This document shows, one piece after another, positions 54,356 through 64,000 of a stretch of DNA of 64,000 nt. Position numbers and translations under genes: made by a program. Every line of letters starts with the position of its first letter. Positions within the stretch are counted from its first letter, which is position 1. The DNA is from Thiomicrorhabdus sp. zzn3 (GTDB lineage: Bacteria > Pseudomonadota > Gammaproteobacteria > Thiomicrospirales > Thiomicrospiraceae). The stretch spans positions 62,808 through 126,807 of the forward strand of contig NZ_JARUQS010000002.1 of assembly GCF_029767755.1 (NCBI RefSeq), read 5' to 3'. The notes beneath the pieces were generated by a model. The model was not told the origin of the DNA. It was given only the letters and a program-made list of their open reading frames with translations, and made no database searches.

Positions 54356-55282
54356 TTAGCGCGATTCCAGCGAATAGATGACGGTTAGGGTGTGCTTCTC
54401 GCCACTTGGAATGGTCACTGCATTATCCAGCACGTTACCGCTCTCCACACAGGCAAAGTCCGGCCAGGCCTCTTCGGGAATGTCGTCAAAGCCTTTGACG
54501 ATTTCCGGGCCGGGATTCCACACCACGCTCGACTCGGAATGGTGCTTTTCAATGCGAATTTTACGCTGATAACCTGCATCATCGATCTCAACCGGGCCAT
54601 TCTGATTGAGATACACCGAATCGCGCGGTGGCTGCAGTGACAGAATGTCATTTTGAATCTCGGCAGGCCGGGTCTCATCCAGCTTATCCAGATGGGTACT
54701 GCCTTGCAGCCCGGAAATACGCAAGCCTGGCGCCTGGGATACATTGAAATAGGTATGCAAAGCTTCGGTAATCGACAGATCGTAATCGTTAGAGTTGATC
54801 GTAGTCAGTGACAGCGCCAACGTTTCGCCGATCTCAATCGTCAGTTTGAGAGAAAAATGATGCGGCCACAGCGACAATGATTGCTCATCGGCTTCGCAGC
54901 TCAGAATCACTTCGGTAATGCCGTTATCCAGCTTGACCACGCGATCGAGCTGCCACACACGATTGCGCACAAAGCCGTGTGCCGGAAGCCCGGATTCAGA
55001 GGCTTTGCCAAACCATGGCCAACACACCGGAATACCGCCACGCACCGCCTTCTGCCCGTCATATCGAGCCGTCGGACTGACCCACAGCAGATCCTGTGAC
55101 GGTGTTTCACGTGAAACGGATTTGGGCGTAAAGCTCAACACACAGGCTCCATGCGGAGTAATCACCGCCTTGGCAAATTCATTGTCCACCTCAATCAGCA
55201 TCAGATGGTCGCGCATGGAAAAACGCACGCCTTCAGTGTGAAACTGCTGGACCGCTTGCTCATAGAGACGCTGCATAGGCAC
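54356..55282 (-). CDS. D-hexose-6-phosphate mutarotase (YeaD-like)
   Basis: Interconverts the alpha and beta anomers of glucose-6-phosphate and related sugars. 308 residues of galactose-mutarotase fold: HGACVLSFTP, then LLWVSPTARYDGQKAVRGGIPVCWPWFG, AHGFVRNRVWQL, the catalytic region ALHTYFNVSQAPG, and the catalytic Glu near FACVESGNVLDNAVTI. The start ATG is supported by a purine-rich AGGAGT. No glycolysis genes are adjacent. Confidence 0.9.
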   Translation of the reverse strand: MPMQRLYEQAVQQFHTEGVRFSMRDHLMLIEVDNEFAKAVITPHGACVLSFTPKSVSRETPSQDLLWVSPTARYDGQKAVRGGIPVCWPWFGKASESGLPAHGFVRNRVWQLDRVVKLDNGITEVILSCEADEQSLSLWPHHFSLKLTIEIGETLALSLTTINSNDYDLSITEALHTYFNVSQAPGLRISGLQGSTHLDKLDETRPAEIQNDILSLQPPRDSVYLNQNGPVEIDDAGYQRKIRIEKHHSESSVVWNPGPEIVKGFDDIPEEAWPDFACVESGNVLDNAVTIPSGEKHTLTVIYSLESR

Positions 55283-55310
55283 TCCTTACTCTCAACACAA
55301 TCAAAAACCG

Positions 55311-55359
55311 GTCAGGCCTGGATCACCCCGCCAACTGAGAAGAGATCAGGCCTGCTCAG
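55311..55359. repeat. Two palindrome copies between aroB and mutarotase
   Basis: GTCAGGCCTGGATC (55311-55324) and GATCAGGCCTGCTCAG (55344-55359) face each other and can pair imperfectly. They lie after aroB and before the mutarotase start on the minus strand, where an aroB terminator is expected. Confidence 0.7.
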
Positions 55360-55401
55360 TTTGGTTTCTGCCTTTTGTACACGCAGAAGCAGTCTCAGCT
55401 A

Positions 55402-56487
55402 CTAACAACGGTACTCCGTCAGCGTTCGCTCCAACAAAGCCTTATCATAGTCGCCGGTGACATAGGCCTCGCCAATGGATTTCAGCAATACCAGGCGAAT
55501 GGTGCCTGCCTGCACCTTTTTATCACCGGCCATCAAGTCCAGATATGTTTGGTTGGACATCTCCTGCTGATTCGGCGGACACACCGGCAATTTGGCACGT
55601 TCAAAAATCGCTTGAATACGATCAAAATCGGCTTGGTTAATATTGCCCATCAACTTGGACATATAGACCGCCTGCATGGTACCGGCACTGACCCCTTCGC
55701 CGTGCAGCCATACCCCATAGCCCATGCCCGCTTCAATCGCATGGCCGAAGGTATGCCCCAAATTGAACAATGCGCGCATACCGGACTCTTTTTCATCCAA
55801 GGCGACAATCCGCGCCTTGTTGGCGCAGGAACGCTCGATCGCTTCCGCCAGGGCTTGCGGATCGCGTGCCAGCAGCTTTTCCAAATGAGCTTCCAGCCAC
55901 TCGAAAAACGGATAATCGCCGATCAGACCGTATTTGATCACCTCGGCCATCCCCGCCGACAGTTCGCGATCTTCCAAGGTGTCCAGTGTTTTGGTGTCGA
56001 TGATGACGCACTGCGGCTGATGGAAGGCGCCGATCATATTCTTGCCCTGCGGATGGTTCACGCCGGTTTTCCCGCCCACGGAGGAATCCACCTGCGCCAG
56101 CAAGGTGGTCGGAATCTGAATGAAGTTGACTCCGCGCTGGAAGGCCGCCGCGGCAAAGCCGGTCATATCGCCGATAACGCCGCCGCCGAGTGCCACCAGT
56201 GTGCATTTGCGGTCAAAACGTTTGCCGATCAACGCATCAAACACCTGGTTCAACACTTCCAGATTCTTGTACTGTTCGCCATCCGGCAGCACCACCGCTT
56301 CCACTTCGAAATCGGCGAATGCCTGCTTGCATTGCTCCAGATACAGCGGCGCCACGGTGGTATTGGTCACAATCAGCACCTGGGTGCCTTTTACATAAGG
56401 CTTCACCAGTTCGGCTTGGCCCAGCAAATTTTCGCCAATAAAAATCGGATAACTTCTATCCCCTAATTCCACCGTTAATGTTTTCAC
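55402..56487 (-). CDS. aroB: 3-dehydroquinate synthase AroB
   Basis: Second step of the shikimate pathway (DAHP to dehydroquinate; NAD and metal dependent). Motifs: [56 protein letters not shown], and the metal ligands in [12 protein letters not shown] and HGEGVSAG. The GTG start at 56487 gives 361 residues and begins [15 protein letters not shown], matching relatives; the frame is open to a TTG at 56529 only two bases past the aroK stop. Downstream of aroK, as in E. coli. Confidence 0.95.
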   Translation of the reverse strand: MKTLTVELGDRSYPIFIGENLLGQAELVKPYVKGTQVLIVTNTTVAPLYLEQCKQAFADFEVEAVVLPDGEQYKNLEVLNQVFDALIGKRFDRKCTLVALGGGVIGDMTGFAAAAFQRGVNFIQIPTTLLAQVDSSVGGKTGVNHPQGKNMIGAFHQPQCVIIDTKTLDTLEDRELSAGMAEVIKYGLIGDYPFFEWLEAHLEKLLARDPQALAEAIERSCANKARIVALDEKESGMRALFNLGHTFGHAIEAGMGYGVWLHGEGVSAGTMQAVYMSKLMGNINQADFDRIQAIFERAKLPVCPPNQQEMSNQTYLDLMAGDKKVQAGTIRLVLLKSIGEAYVTGDYDKALLERTLTEYRC

Positions 56488-56531
56488 TCGTGTCTCTCTT
56501 GCTTGCTTTTTGATTAGTTCAGGTCTCAAAT

Positions 56532-57056
56532 TTAAACGACGTTTTCATCGCTCAGCTTATCCAAAATGGTTTTGACCACGCGATGCACCGGTACCTGCTG
56601 GGTTTCAATCACCAGATCCGCCATTTCCAGATACCAGGGTTCGCGCTTGACCATCAGATCGCGCAATACTTTTTCCGGATTCGCCTGCTGTAACAGCGGA
56701 CGGTTACGATCGTGACGGGTGCGCTGAATCAATGCTTCCACCGGTGATTTCAAATAGACGACAAAGCCGCGACTGCGCAAATGCTTGCGGTTTTCTTCCC
56801 GTTCGACCACACCGCCGCCGGTGGCGAGAATAATCTGAGGTCGTTGCGACAATTCATCGATCACCGTCTCTTCACGGTCACGAAAACCGGATTCGCCTTC
56901 AATGTCGAAAATCATCGGAATCGTGGCACCGGTGCGCGCTTCAATCTCGTGGTCGCTGTCAACGAACTCATACTGCAGCCTTTCCGCTAAAGCGCGGCCT
57001 ACCGTCGATTTTCCCGCCCCCATTGGGCCGATTAAAAAAATACTTTCTTTATGCAT
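56532..57056 (-). CDS. aroK: Shikimate kinase AroK
   Basis: Phosphorylates shikimate with ATP. P-loop [15 protein letters not shown], shikimate-binding [11 protein letters not shown] and FRDREE, GGGVV ([12 protein letters not shown]) and the lid [11 protein letters not shown] are all in place. 174 residues. First gene of aroK-aroB. No pilQ upstream, though many gammaproteobacteria have one. Confidence 0.95.
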   Translation of the reverse strand: MHKESIFLIGPMGAGKSTVGRALAERLQYEFVDSDHEIEARTGATIPMIFDIEGESGFRDREETVIDELSQRPQIILATGGGVVEREENRKHLRSRGFVVYLKSPVEALIQRTRHDRNRPLLQQANPEKVLRDLMVKREPWYLEMADLVIETQQVPVHRVVKTILDKLSDENVV

Positions 57057-57259
57057 AGAGGCATTGTAATGGATTTAGGGGGGGAGCTCCATTCAAAGAT
57101 GCGTCTTACAAGCTAAAAACTTAACCCAAAAATCGCCTGTTTTCCTATTGTTAGAAACGATAGTAAGCATTACACTAACCAACAGAATTAAGTAGGATTA
57201 CTCAACCCGTTTGAGACCCTTAATTCCCCCTTCACCTTGGTTAAACGGGAGCCACAATT

Positions 57260-57970
57260 ATGCCGATTGTCGAAGCGCGTCAGATCAGCAAAACCTATCG
57301 CAGCGGCGACATCCATGTCGAAGCGATTCATCCCATTGATTTTTCCATCGACACCGGCGCCTTTGTCGCCTTTGTCGGCCCCTCCGGCAGCGGCAAAAGC
57401 ACCCTGCTGAATATGATCGGAGGCCTGGACAAACCCTCCGCCGGGCAACTTAAAGTGGACGGCATCGACATAGCGGCGTTGGACCGTAAACAGGCCGCGC
57501 AATTCCGTGGCGACACCATCGGCTTTATTTTTCAGGACTTCAATCTGATTCCGGTGCTGACCGTCGCGGAAAACATCGAATACCCGCTGCTGATGGTGCA
57601 AAACTGGTCCGTGCAGACACGTAAAGAACGCGTAAACACCTTGATGGAGGCGGTCGGCATCAGCGAACAGGCACACAAATTTCCCCACCAGCTCTCCGGT
57701 GGGCAGAAGCAACGCGTCGCGGTGGCGCGTGCCTTGGCTTCCAAAGCCAAATTGATTCTCGCCGACGAGCCCACCGCCAACCTGGATCACCAGACCGCTC
57801 TGCGCATCATCGATTTGATGAAACAGATGCGCGACGAGTTTGATACCACCTTTATCTTCTCCACCCACGATCCAAAAATCATGGATGCGGCGGAATGTCT
57901 TTATACACTCGAAGACGGCTGCTTGACGGCTCAACCCAACCCGGCTACCGCCAAGGAGGGCCAGTCATGA
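57260..57970 (+). CDS. ABC transporter ATP-binding protein (LolD/MacB type)
   Basis: 236-residue ATPase of the LolD/MacB/FtsE group, which acts with FtsX-fold permeases in mechanotransmission or lipoprotein extrusion rather than solute uptake. Walker [11 protein letters not shown]-loop [12 protein letters not shown], signature [15 protein letters not shown], Walker [14 protein letters not shown]-loop [10 protein letters not shown]. Its stop overlaps the start of the permease (ATGA). First of four genes that look like one operon; the other three are the permease, a LolA-like carrier and an outer-membrane barrel. Confidence 0.92.
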   Translation: MPIVEARQISKTYRSGDIHVEAIHPIDFSIDTGAFVAFVGPSGSGKSTLLNMIGGLDKPSAGQLKVDGIDIAALDRKQAAQFRGDTIGFIFQDFNLIPVLTVAENIEYPLLMVQNWSVQTRKERVNTLMEAVGISEQAHKFPHQLSGGQKQRVAVARALASKAKLILADEPTANLDHQTALRIIDLMKQMRDEFDTTFIFSTHDPKIMDAAECLYTLEDGCLTAQPNPATAKEGQS

Positions 57971-59220
57971 AAATCCTGCGTATTGCCGCACGCAATCTGC
58001 TGCGCTATCGCCGCCGCACCCTGCTGACCACGCTGCTGATTACCCTCGGCGTAATGGCCATGCTGCTGTTTGTCAGCACCTCCGGTTCCTTCAAGGCGAT
58101 GATGGTCGGGCAGATCACCGATTCGATGATGGGCCATCTGCAAATCCACAAAAAAGGTTATGTCTCCTCGATCGACAGCCTGCCGCTGACGATGAATATG
58201 AAACCGAAAATGGTGGAAAAAGCCGCAGAACAGCTTGCGCAGATGCCGCAGGTGGAGGCTTGGTCAGAACGCGTCAAATTCGGCGCCATGTTCAGCAACT
58301 TTGCCGAAACCACCAGCATCCGGGTCAACGGCGTCGATCCGCAGCGCGAAATCCAGGCCTGTCCGGAACTGCCGAATCGATTGTTGAGCCAACTCGATTC
58401 CAAGGCCGGCGCCCCGTTTTTAGAGCGCGGCCAATTGATCATTCCCGAACTGATCGCCAAAGGCTTGAAGGTCAACGTCGGTGACCCGGTGGTACTGGTC
58501 GCTACCAACCGCGACGGTTCGGTCAACGGTATTAACTTTGTGGTCAGTGGCATTCTCGAAGGCCTCTCCGGCCCAGGCGGACGCGACGGTTACCTGCATA
58601 TTGACGACGCCCGCGAACTGCTGCGCCTGGAAGACAACGAAATCAGTGAAATCGCCGTGCGTCTCAAATCGCCGGAACAACAGCCGGTCGCCATGCAAAC
58701 CTTGCAAAAAACCTTGGGCAGCCTGACCAACCAGCAGGGCAAACCGGCGTTTGAAATCCACGGCTGGGACAAACTTTCGCCGTTTGCCAATATCGCCAAA
58801 ATGATCGACCTGATGACCCTGTTTATCAATGTCATGCTGGTGGCGATCGTGTTGATCAGCGTCATGAACGTCATGATTATGGCGGTCTACGAACGTGTGC
58901 GCGAGATCGGCACGCTGGCGGCCATGGGCACGCAGCCCAATACCATTCTCAAACTCTTTGTCACCGAGGGTCTGCTGCTCGGCCTGGTCGGTGCCCTGCT
59001 CGGCATTCTGTTGAGCATCGCCACTGTTCTGGTTCTGCAGCAGGCACAGATCAGTTTCGATTTCGGCCGCCAGAGCGGCTTGATTCTGCATCCCGAGCTG
59101 ACACTGTCCGACCTGATGTGGGCCTCGCTGATGGTGATCAGTGCCGCGGTACTGGCGAGTTTGCAACCGGCCTGGAAGGCGTCGCGCCTCAATCCGGTCG
59201 ACGCCTTGCGCCAGGTTTGA
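57967..59220 (+). CDS. FtsX/MacB-type ABC permease
   Basis: 417 residues from the ATG behind AAGGAGGG (an in-frame start further upstream lies inside the ATPase gene and is unlikely). One membrane helix at about 18-38, a periplasmic domain of about 250 residues, then three helices in the last third (IDLMTLFINVMLVAIVLISV, LLLGLVGALLGILLS, LMWASLMVISAAVLAS), the MacB/LolC/LolE topology. VYERVREIGTLAAMGTQPN is the coupling-helix signature. One permease gene means a homodimer, unlike LolCE. The TGA stop starts a palindrome copy (59218-59233). Confidence 0.92.
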   Translation: MKILRIAARNLLRYRRRTLLTTLLITLGVMAMLLFVSTSGSFKAMMVGQITDSMMGHLQIHKKGYVSSIDSLPLTMNMKPKMVEKAAEQLAQMPQVEAWSERVKFGAMFSNFAETTSIRVNGVDPQREIQACPELPNRLLSQLDSKAGAPFLERGQLIIPELIAKGLKVNVGDPVVLVATNRDGSVNGINFVVSGILEGLSGPGGRDGYLHIDDARELLRLEDNEISEIAVRLKSPEQQPVAMQTLQKTLGSLTNQQGKPAFEIHGWDKLSPFANIAKMIDLMTLFINVMLVAIVLISVMNVMIMAVYERVREIGTLAAMGTQPNTILKLFVTEGLLLGLVGALLGILLSIATVLVLQQAQISFDFGRQSGLILHPELTLSDLMWASLMVISAAVLASLQPAWKASRLNPVDALRQV

Positions 59221-59233
59221 ACAGGCCTGCTCA
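59218..59233. repeat. CAGGCCTG palindrome at permease stop codon
   Basis: TGAACAGGCCTGCTCA; its first three bases are the permease stop codon, as at trmB. It lies within the operon, before the LolA-like gene. Confidence 0.8.
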
Positions 59234-59267
59234 CTTTTAAGAACCGGCAACCGATCGAGGAAACCTT

Positions 59268-60014
59268 ATGAGACGCATCACGCTTTTGTTTTTAAGTTCA
59301 TTATTGACCTTTTCCGTCTGGGCTCAGCAAAGCCCGCTTCCCGATGCGGATGCCTTACTGACCCAGGTGGACCGCAATCTGCAGCCCGAATCCTACGAAA
59401 TGTACCGCAAACTGATCAATATCGAGCCGGATGGGGATCGTAAGGAGTTTGTGCTCTACACCGCCAAAAAAGGCAAAGAAAAGGTGGTGGCGCTGTTTCT
59501 CGATCCGGCCAGCGAACGCGGCCGCAGCAGTCTGCGCGTGGGCGACAATATGTGGCTGTACATTCCCAATGTCGGCAAACCGTTGCGGATCACCAGCCTG
59601 CAGTCGGTGGTCGGCGGGGTGTTCAATAACTCCGACATTCTGCAACTCGATTACAGCACCGAATACCAGGCCGAAACCATTGAAAAAGACAACAATCTGT
59701 ACAAACTGTCTCTCAAGGCCAAAAACCGCAGCGTCGCCTATGACCGCTTGATCATGTGGGTTGATCCCGAGCACACCATCCCGCTGAAAATCGAAGCCTA
59801 CTCCGCCAGCGGCATGCTGATCAAGACCCTCACTTACAGCAAAATCAAAGAGTTCGGCAACGGCTATGTGCGCCCGGCGATGCTGACCACCGACAGCCCG
59901 CTCTATAAAGGGTATCAGTCGGTGATGCTGTTTGACGGCATTCGTCCGCGCCAGTTTGCCGACGAAGTCTTTACCCTAGACTATATGAGCCGTATCGGCG
60001 AACTGCGCGACTAA
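59268..60014 (+). CDS. LolA-like outer membrane lipoprotein-sorting protein
   Basis: 248 residues with a signal peptide (MRRITLLFLSSLLTFSVWAQ). The mature part follows the COG2834 (LolA-related) pattern: MYRKLINIEPDGDRKEFVLYTAKKGKEKVVALFLDPASERGRSSL, MWLYIPNVGKPLRIT, RLIMWVDPEHTIPLKIEAYSASG, and a final short segment DEVFTLDYMSRI. The open beta-barrel fold of this group carries lipids or lipoproteins across the periplasm. Here it sits between an ABC permease and an outer-membrane barrel, as expected of a shuttle. ATG supported by GAGGAAA. Confidence 0.85.
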   Translation: MRRITLLFLSSLLTFSVWAQQSPLPDADALLTQVDRNLQPESYEMYRKLINIEPDGDRKEFVLYTAKKGKEKVVALFLDPASERGRSSLRVGDNMWLYIPNVGKPLRITSLQSVVGGVFNNSDILQLDYSTEYQAETIEKDNNLYKLSLKAKNRSVAYDRLIMWVDPEHTIPLKIEAYSASGMLIKTLTYSKIKEFGNGYVRPAMLTTDSPLYKGYQSVMLFDGIRPRQFADEVFTLDYMSRIGELRD

Positions 60015-60031
60015 CCGCGGGTTTGGAATCC

Positions 60032-61390
60032 ATGCTTTTTTTCGTATTCCGTAAACACCGCCATCATTCACGCCCTAAACCTTGGTTTTGGACAGGCCTG
60101 CTCGGTTTCTGCATGGCTTTGAATGCCGCAGCCGAGGAAAATTTCAGTTTTGATCTCAGCGCCTACCAGAAAAAGCCCTATGAACTGAACGGACGCATGG
60201 ATCTCATGGCCACTCAGATTCAGGTCAATGGCGGTTCGGCCTACAGCCATCTCGCCTTTAAAGGGGATTCCGCTGAAGACTTTATCCGTTATAACGGCGA
60301 ATTGGAACTGGAAGGACTCTATCGCTGGGAGCAAAGCTCAGTGCACGCCCGCACTCTGTCGCAATGGCAGGATGACGTCTTTAAGCAAACCACGGAACAT
60401 ACCTTGCAGGAAGCCTACTGGCATACGCAAGCCAGCGAGCGCTGGCAGTTCGAGCTCGGCAAGCGCGCGGTCAAATGGGGCAAAGGCTATGCGTGGAATC
60501 CGGTCGGTTTTGTCGAACGCCCCAAAAACCCCGATGAGCCGGAACAGAACCGCGAAGGCTTTGTCCTTGCCGGCACCACCTATACCCGCAGTTTTTCCGC
60601 TCCAAGCCAAGCGACTGAAAACTCAACAGGCCTGCTCAAAACCGTTTCCGCCTCCTTGTATGTACTGCCGGTCAACGAGAATCTGAACGAAGAACTCGCC
60701 CTCTCACAGCAGGATATTGACAATGCGCTGCAATGGACCGCAAAACTCTATGCGCTGGTCGGTCAGACCGACCTCGAATTTTATCTGCATCAGAGCAGTG
60801 ACGGCATCCGCGATACCGGTTTGAGTTTTGCCAGCAATCTGGCGAGTAACCTGGAAATTCACGGTGACTTCGCCTGGCTCGATCCACGCAACAGGCTGAC
60901 CATAGATGCGGATTCCGGCACGCTTGAAAGTGAACAAAGGGGGCGCTTTCAGGGTCTGATCGGCCTGCGTTATCTCAGCCCTAACGACACCACCTGGATT
61001 GCCGAATGGCTCTATAGCCCGCAAAATCCGAGTGAAACCGAACTGAACACCTTTTATCAATTCGCCAAAGCCGAACCGAATACGCCTGAATTCCAGCTTG
61101 CCCAACTGGCCAAGAGCGCCTACAGCCAAACTCCACCCGGAGAACACGCTCTCTATCTGCGCATCAGCCAGAAGGACTTCTGGGATCAGGTCTATCTCAA
61201 TGCCGCCTTGACCGGATTCTACAACCCGCTGGATCACAGCTATTCGCTGACGCCGGAACTGAGCTATAGCGGCTATAAAAATCTCGAGCTGCGCCTGCGT
61301 AGCAGCTGGTTGCAAGGGGCGCAGAACTCGGAATGGGGTGAAAAACTCAGTGGCTTCAAAACCGAGTTGCGCGCACGCCTGTTTTTCTGA
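60032..61390 (+). CDS. Outer-membrane beta-barrel protein of ABC/LolA-like operon
   Basis: 452 residues from the ATG at 60032. Signal peptide region KPWFWTGLLGFCMALNAAAEE with cleavage near AAA. The rest is alternating beta-strand with many aromatic residues and a final Phe (RARLFF), typical of outer-membrane barrels. QFELGKRAVKWGKGYAWNPVGF resembles the conserved segment of DUF1302-type barrels. No family certain. Two copies of the dispersed palindrome lie inside the coding frame (60091-60104 in the signal peptide, 60624-60639 in the barrel). It begins 17 bases after the LolA-like stop. Probably the outer-membrane partner of the transporter. Confidence 0.82.
   Translation: MLFFVFRKHRHHSRPKPWFWTGLLGFCMALNAAAEENFSFDLSAYQKKPYELNGRMDLMATQIQVNGGSAYSHLAFKGDSAEDFIRYNGELELEGLYRWEQSSVHARTLSQWQDDVFKQTTEHTLQEAYWHTQASERWQFELGKRAVKWGKGYAWNPVGFVERPKNPDEPEQNREGFVLAGTTYTRSFSAPSQATENSTGLLKTVSASLYVLPVNENLNEELALSQQDIDNALQWTAKLYALVGQTDLEFYLHQSSDGIRDTGLSFASNLASNLEIHGDFAWLDPRNRLTIDADSGTLESEQRGRFQGLIGLRYLSPNDTTWIAEWLYSPQNPSETELNTFYQFAKAEPNTPEFQLAQLAKSAYSQTPPGEHALYLRISQKDFWDQVYLNAALTGFYNPLDHSYSLTPELSYSGYKNLELRLRSSWLQGAQNSEWGEKLSGFKTELRARLFF
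60621..60650. repeat. Extended palindrome copy inside coding sequence
   Basis: ACTCAACAGGCCTGCTCAAA (60621-60640) followed by ACCGTTTCCG. The same flanks (AAACT/ACTCA left, ACCGTTTC right) surround intergenic copies at 12839 and 47831, so a whole repeat unit has been kept in frame, encoding ENSTGLLKTVS. Confidence 0.65.
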
Positions 61391-61531
61391 TAAACGGCAA
61401 TCCATTCTCAGCTGTTTTTAACAGAGTCCGGCGAAATTCCATCTGCCCCGATTTCTCTGTTAAAATAGCCGACTACGAACGAAATTGTGCGCAAAATCAT
61501 TGGCGCCGTGCCAGTTTGAATTGGAGACTTT

Positions 61532-62149
61532 ATGAGCGGATCGCTTTACATTATTTCAGCCCCTTCCGGTGCAGGCAAAACCTCGCTGGTAAGTAAACTC
61601 ATAGAGATGGACAGTCATATTACCGTCTCCATCTCCTCCACCACCCGTCCAATGCGCCCCGGTGAGGAAAACGGCGTCAACTACCACTTTTTGACGGTTG
61701 ATGAGTTCCAGGAAAAAATCAAACAGGATGATTTTCTGGAACACGCCCAAGTGTTTGACAACTTTTACGGTACCTCCAAAAGTAGCGTCGAAGCCCAGTT
61801 GAACGCGGGTAAAGACGTGATTCTGGAAATTGACTGGCAGGGCGCACAACAGGTACGTAAACTGATCCCGGAAGCCATTTCAATTTTTATTCTGCCGCCT
61901 TCGCTGGACGAATTGCAGCGCCGCCTGAATGGCCGCGGCACCGACAGCGAAGAGGTGATTGCTCGCCGCATGCGGGATGCCGTCAATGAGATGTCTCACT
62001 ACGACGAGTTTGACTATATCGTCATCAATAACCATTTTGATACCGCACTGAAACAGTTGCACAGCATTTTCAGCGCAGGCCGTCTGACCAAGGCCAAACA
62101 GATCGCTCAGCATAAAAACCTGATTGATGGCCTGATTATGAACCACTAA
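61532..62149 (+). CDS. gmk: Guanylate kinase
   Basis: Phosphorylates GMP to GDP. P-loop [15 protein letters not shown]-binding [22 protein letters not shown] and [13 protein letters not shown], then [13 protein letters not shown] and [21 protein letters not shown]. 205 residues. Upstream about 140 bases of intergenic DNA should hold its promoter. Usually near rpoZ or yicC; here it precedes the Kdo-modifying pair instead. Confidence 0.96.
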   Translation: MSGSLYIISAPSGAGKTSLVSKLIEMDSHITVSISSTTRPMRPGEENGVNYHFLTVDEFQEKIKQDDFLEHAQVFDNFYGTSKSSVEAQLNAGKDVILEIDWQGAQQVRKLIPEAISIFILPPSLDELQRRLNGRGTDSEEVIARRMRDAVNEMSHYDEFDYIVINNHFDTALKQLHSIFSAGRLTKAKQIAQHKNLIDGLIMNH

Positions 62150-62174
62150 TTTTTAGAAACGCGTTTTATTTTGA

Positions 62175-64000
<1,826 letters not shown>

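Noticed and set aside
55375-56466. Long plus-strand open frame (about 360 codons) opposite aroB
   Set aside because: Antisense shadow of a clear aroB; composition is unusual (His/Gln rich), no ribosome binding site and no family motif.
58420-59250. Minus-strand open frame of about 276 codons opposite the ABC permease
   Set aside because: Shadow of the permease frame; rich in Asp/Gln/His as such shadows are, and no recognisable motif.

Overview
The window reads as chromosomal DNA of a free-living, probably marine gammaproteobacterium. Single-copy housekeeping genes of gammaproteobacterial type (mutY, trmB, hemW, rph, rdgB, mrcA, adk, rpoH, purT, aroKB, gmk, luxS/mtnN) are mixed with signalling and envelope genes. 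The Kdo-8-amination pair kdnA/kdnB, an ovothiol pair, TRAP permeases and many c-di-GMP proteins would fit a Thiomicrospira/Hydrogenovibrio/Thiomicrorhabdus-like sulfur oxidiser, but that placement is inference. I see no prophage, transposase, integrase, CRISPR array or rRNA. Both ends cut a gene (mutY at 1, kdnB at 64000).

Layout. 1-10 kb: DNA/RNA maintenance (mutY, trmB, an AsmA protein, hemW, a beta-CASP RNase, rdgB, rph, yicC). 10-15 kb: PBP1A, a fructosamine-kinase-family protein, adk, a lipoprotein. 15.5-23 kb: two TRAP permease genes, then three c-di-GMP genes in a row, two of them tandem paralogues. 23-25 kb: a cold-shock-type DEAD-box helicase with a long leader. 25.4-30.1 kb: four consecutive prepilin-like genes, the last fused to RTX-like repeats. 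30.5-34.7 kb: GIY-YIG protein and the molybdenum cofactor genes moaC, moeA, moaE, moaD, moaA on the minus strand. 34.9-35.1 kb: tRNA-Phe and tRNA-Leu. 35.5-40.9 kb: a secreted repeat protein plus chemoreceptor behind a candidate sigma-54 promoter, then an ammonium-transporter/GGDEF fusion. 41-47.8 kb: luxS-mtnN, another GGDEF protein, purT, a FliS-like protein and rpoH under a perfect CIRCE operator. 48.7-52.2 kb: ovoA and an OvoB-type lyase. 52.3-57 kb: tRNA-Arg, an exporter, an aldo-keto reductase, a mutarotase, aroB-aroK. 57.2-61.4 kb: an ABC ATPase, a permease, a LolA-like protein and an outer-membrane barrel in one apparent operon. 61.5-64 kb: gmk, kdnA, kdnB.

The strongest unexplained signal is a dispersed palindrome with core CAGGCCTG. 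I counted 28 copies by eye, where an 8-mer is expected about once in this length at even base composition. Intergenic copies sit mostly at gene 3' ends, are usually flanked by matching arms (TGAnCAGGCCTGnTCA), sometimes overlap the stop codon, and at several sites build terminator-like hairpins. The most interesting protein systems are the RTX-fused prepilin cluster, the Amt-GGDEF fusion, the repeat-protein/chemoreceptor pair and the ABC/LolA-like/barrel operon.
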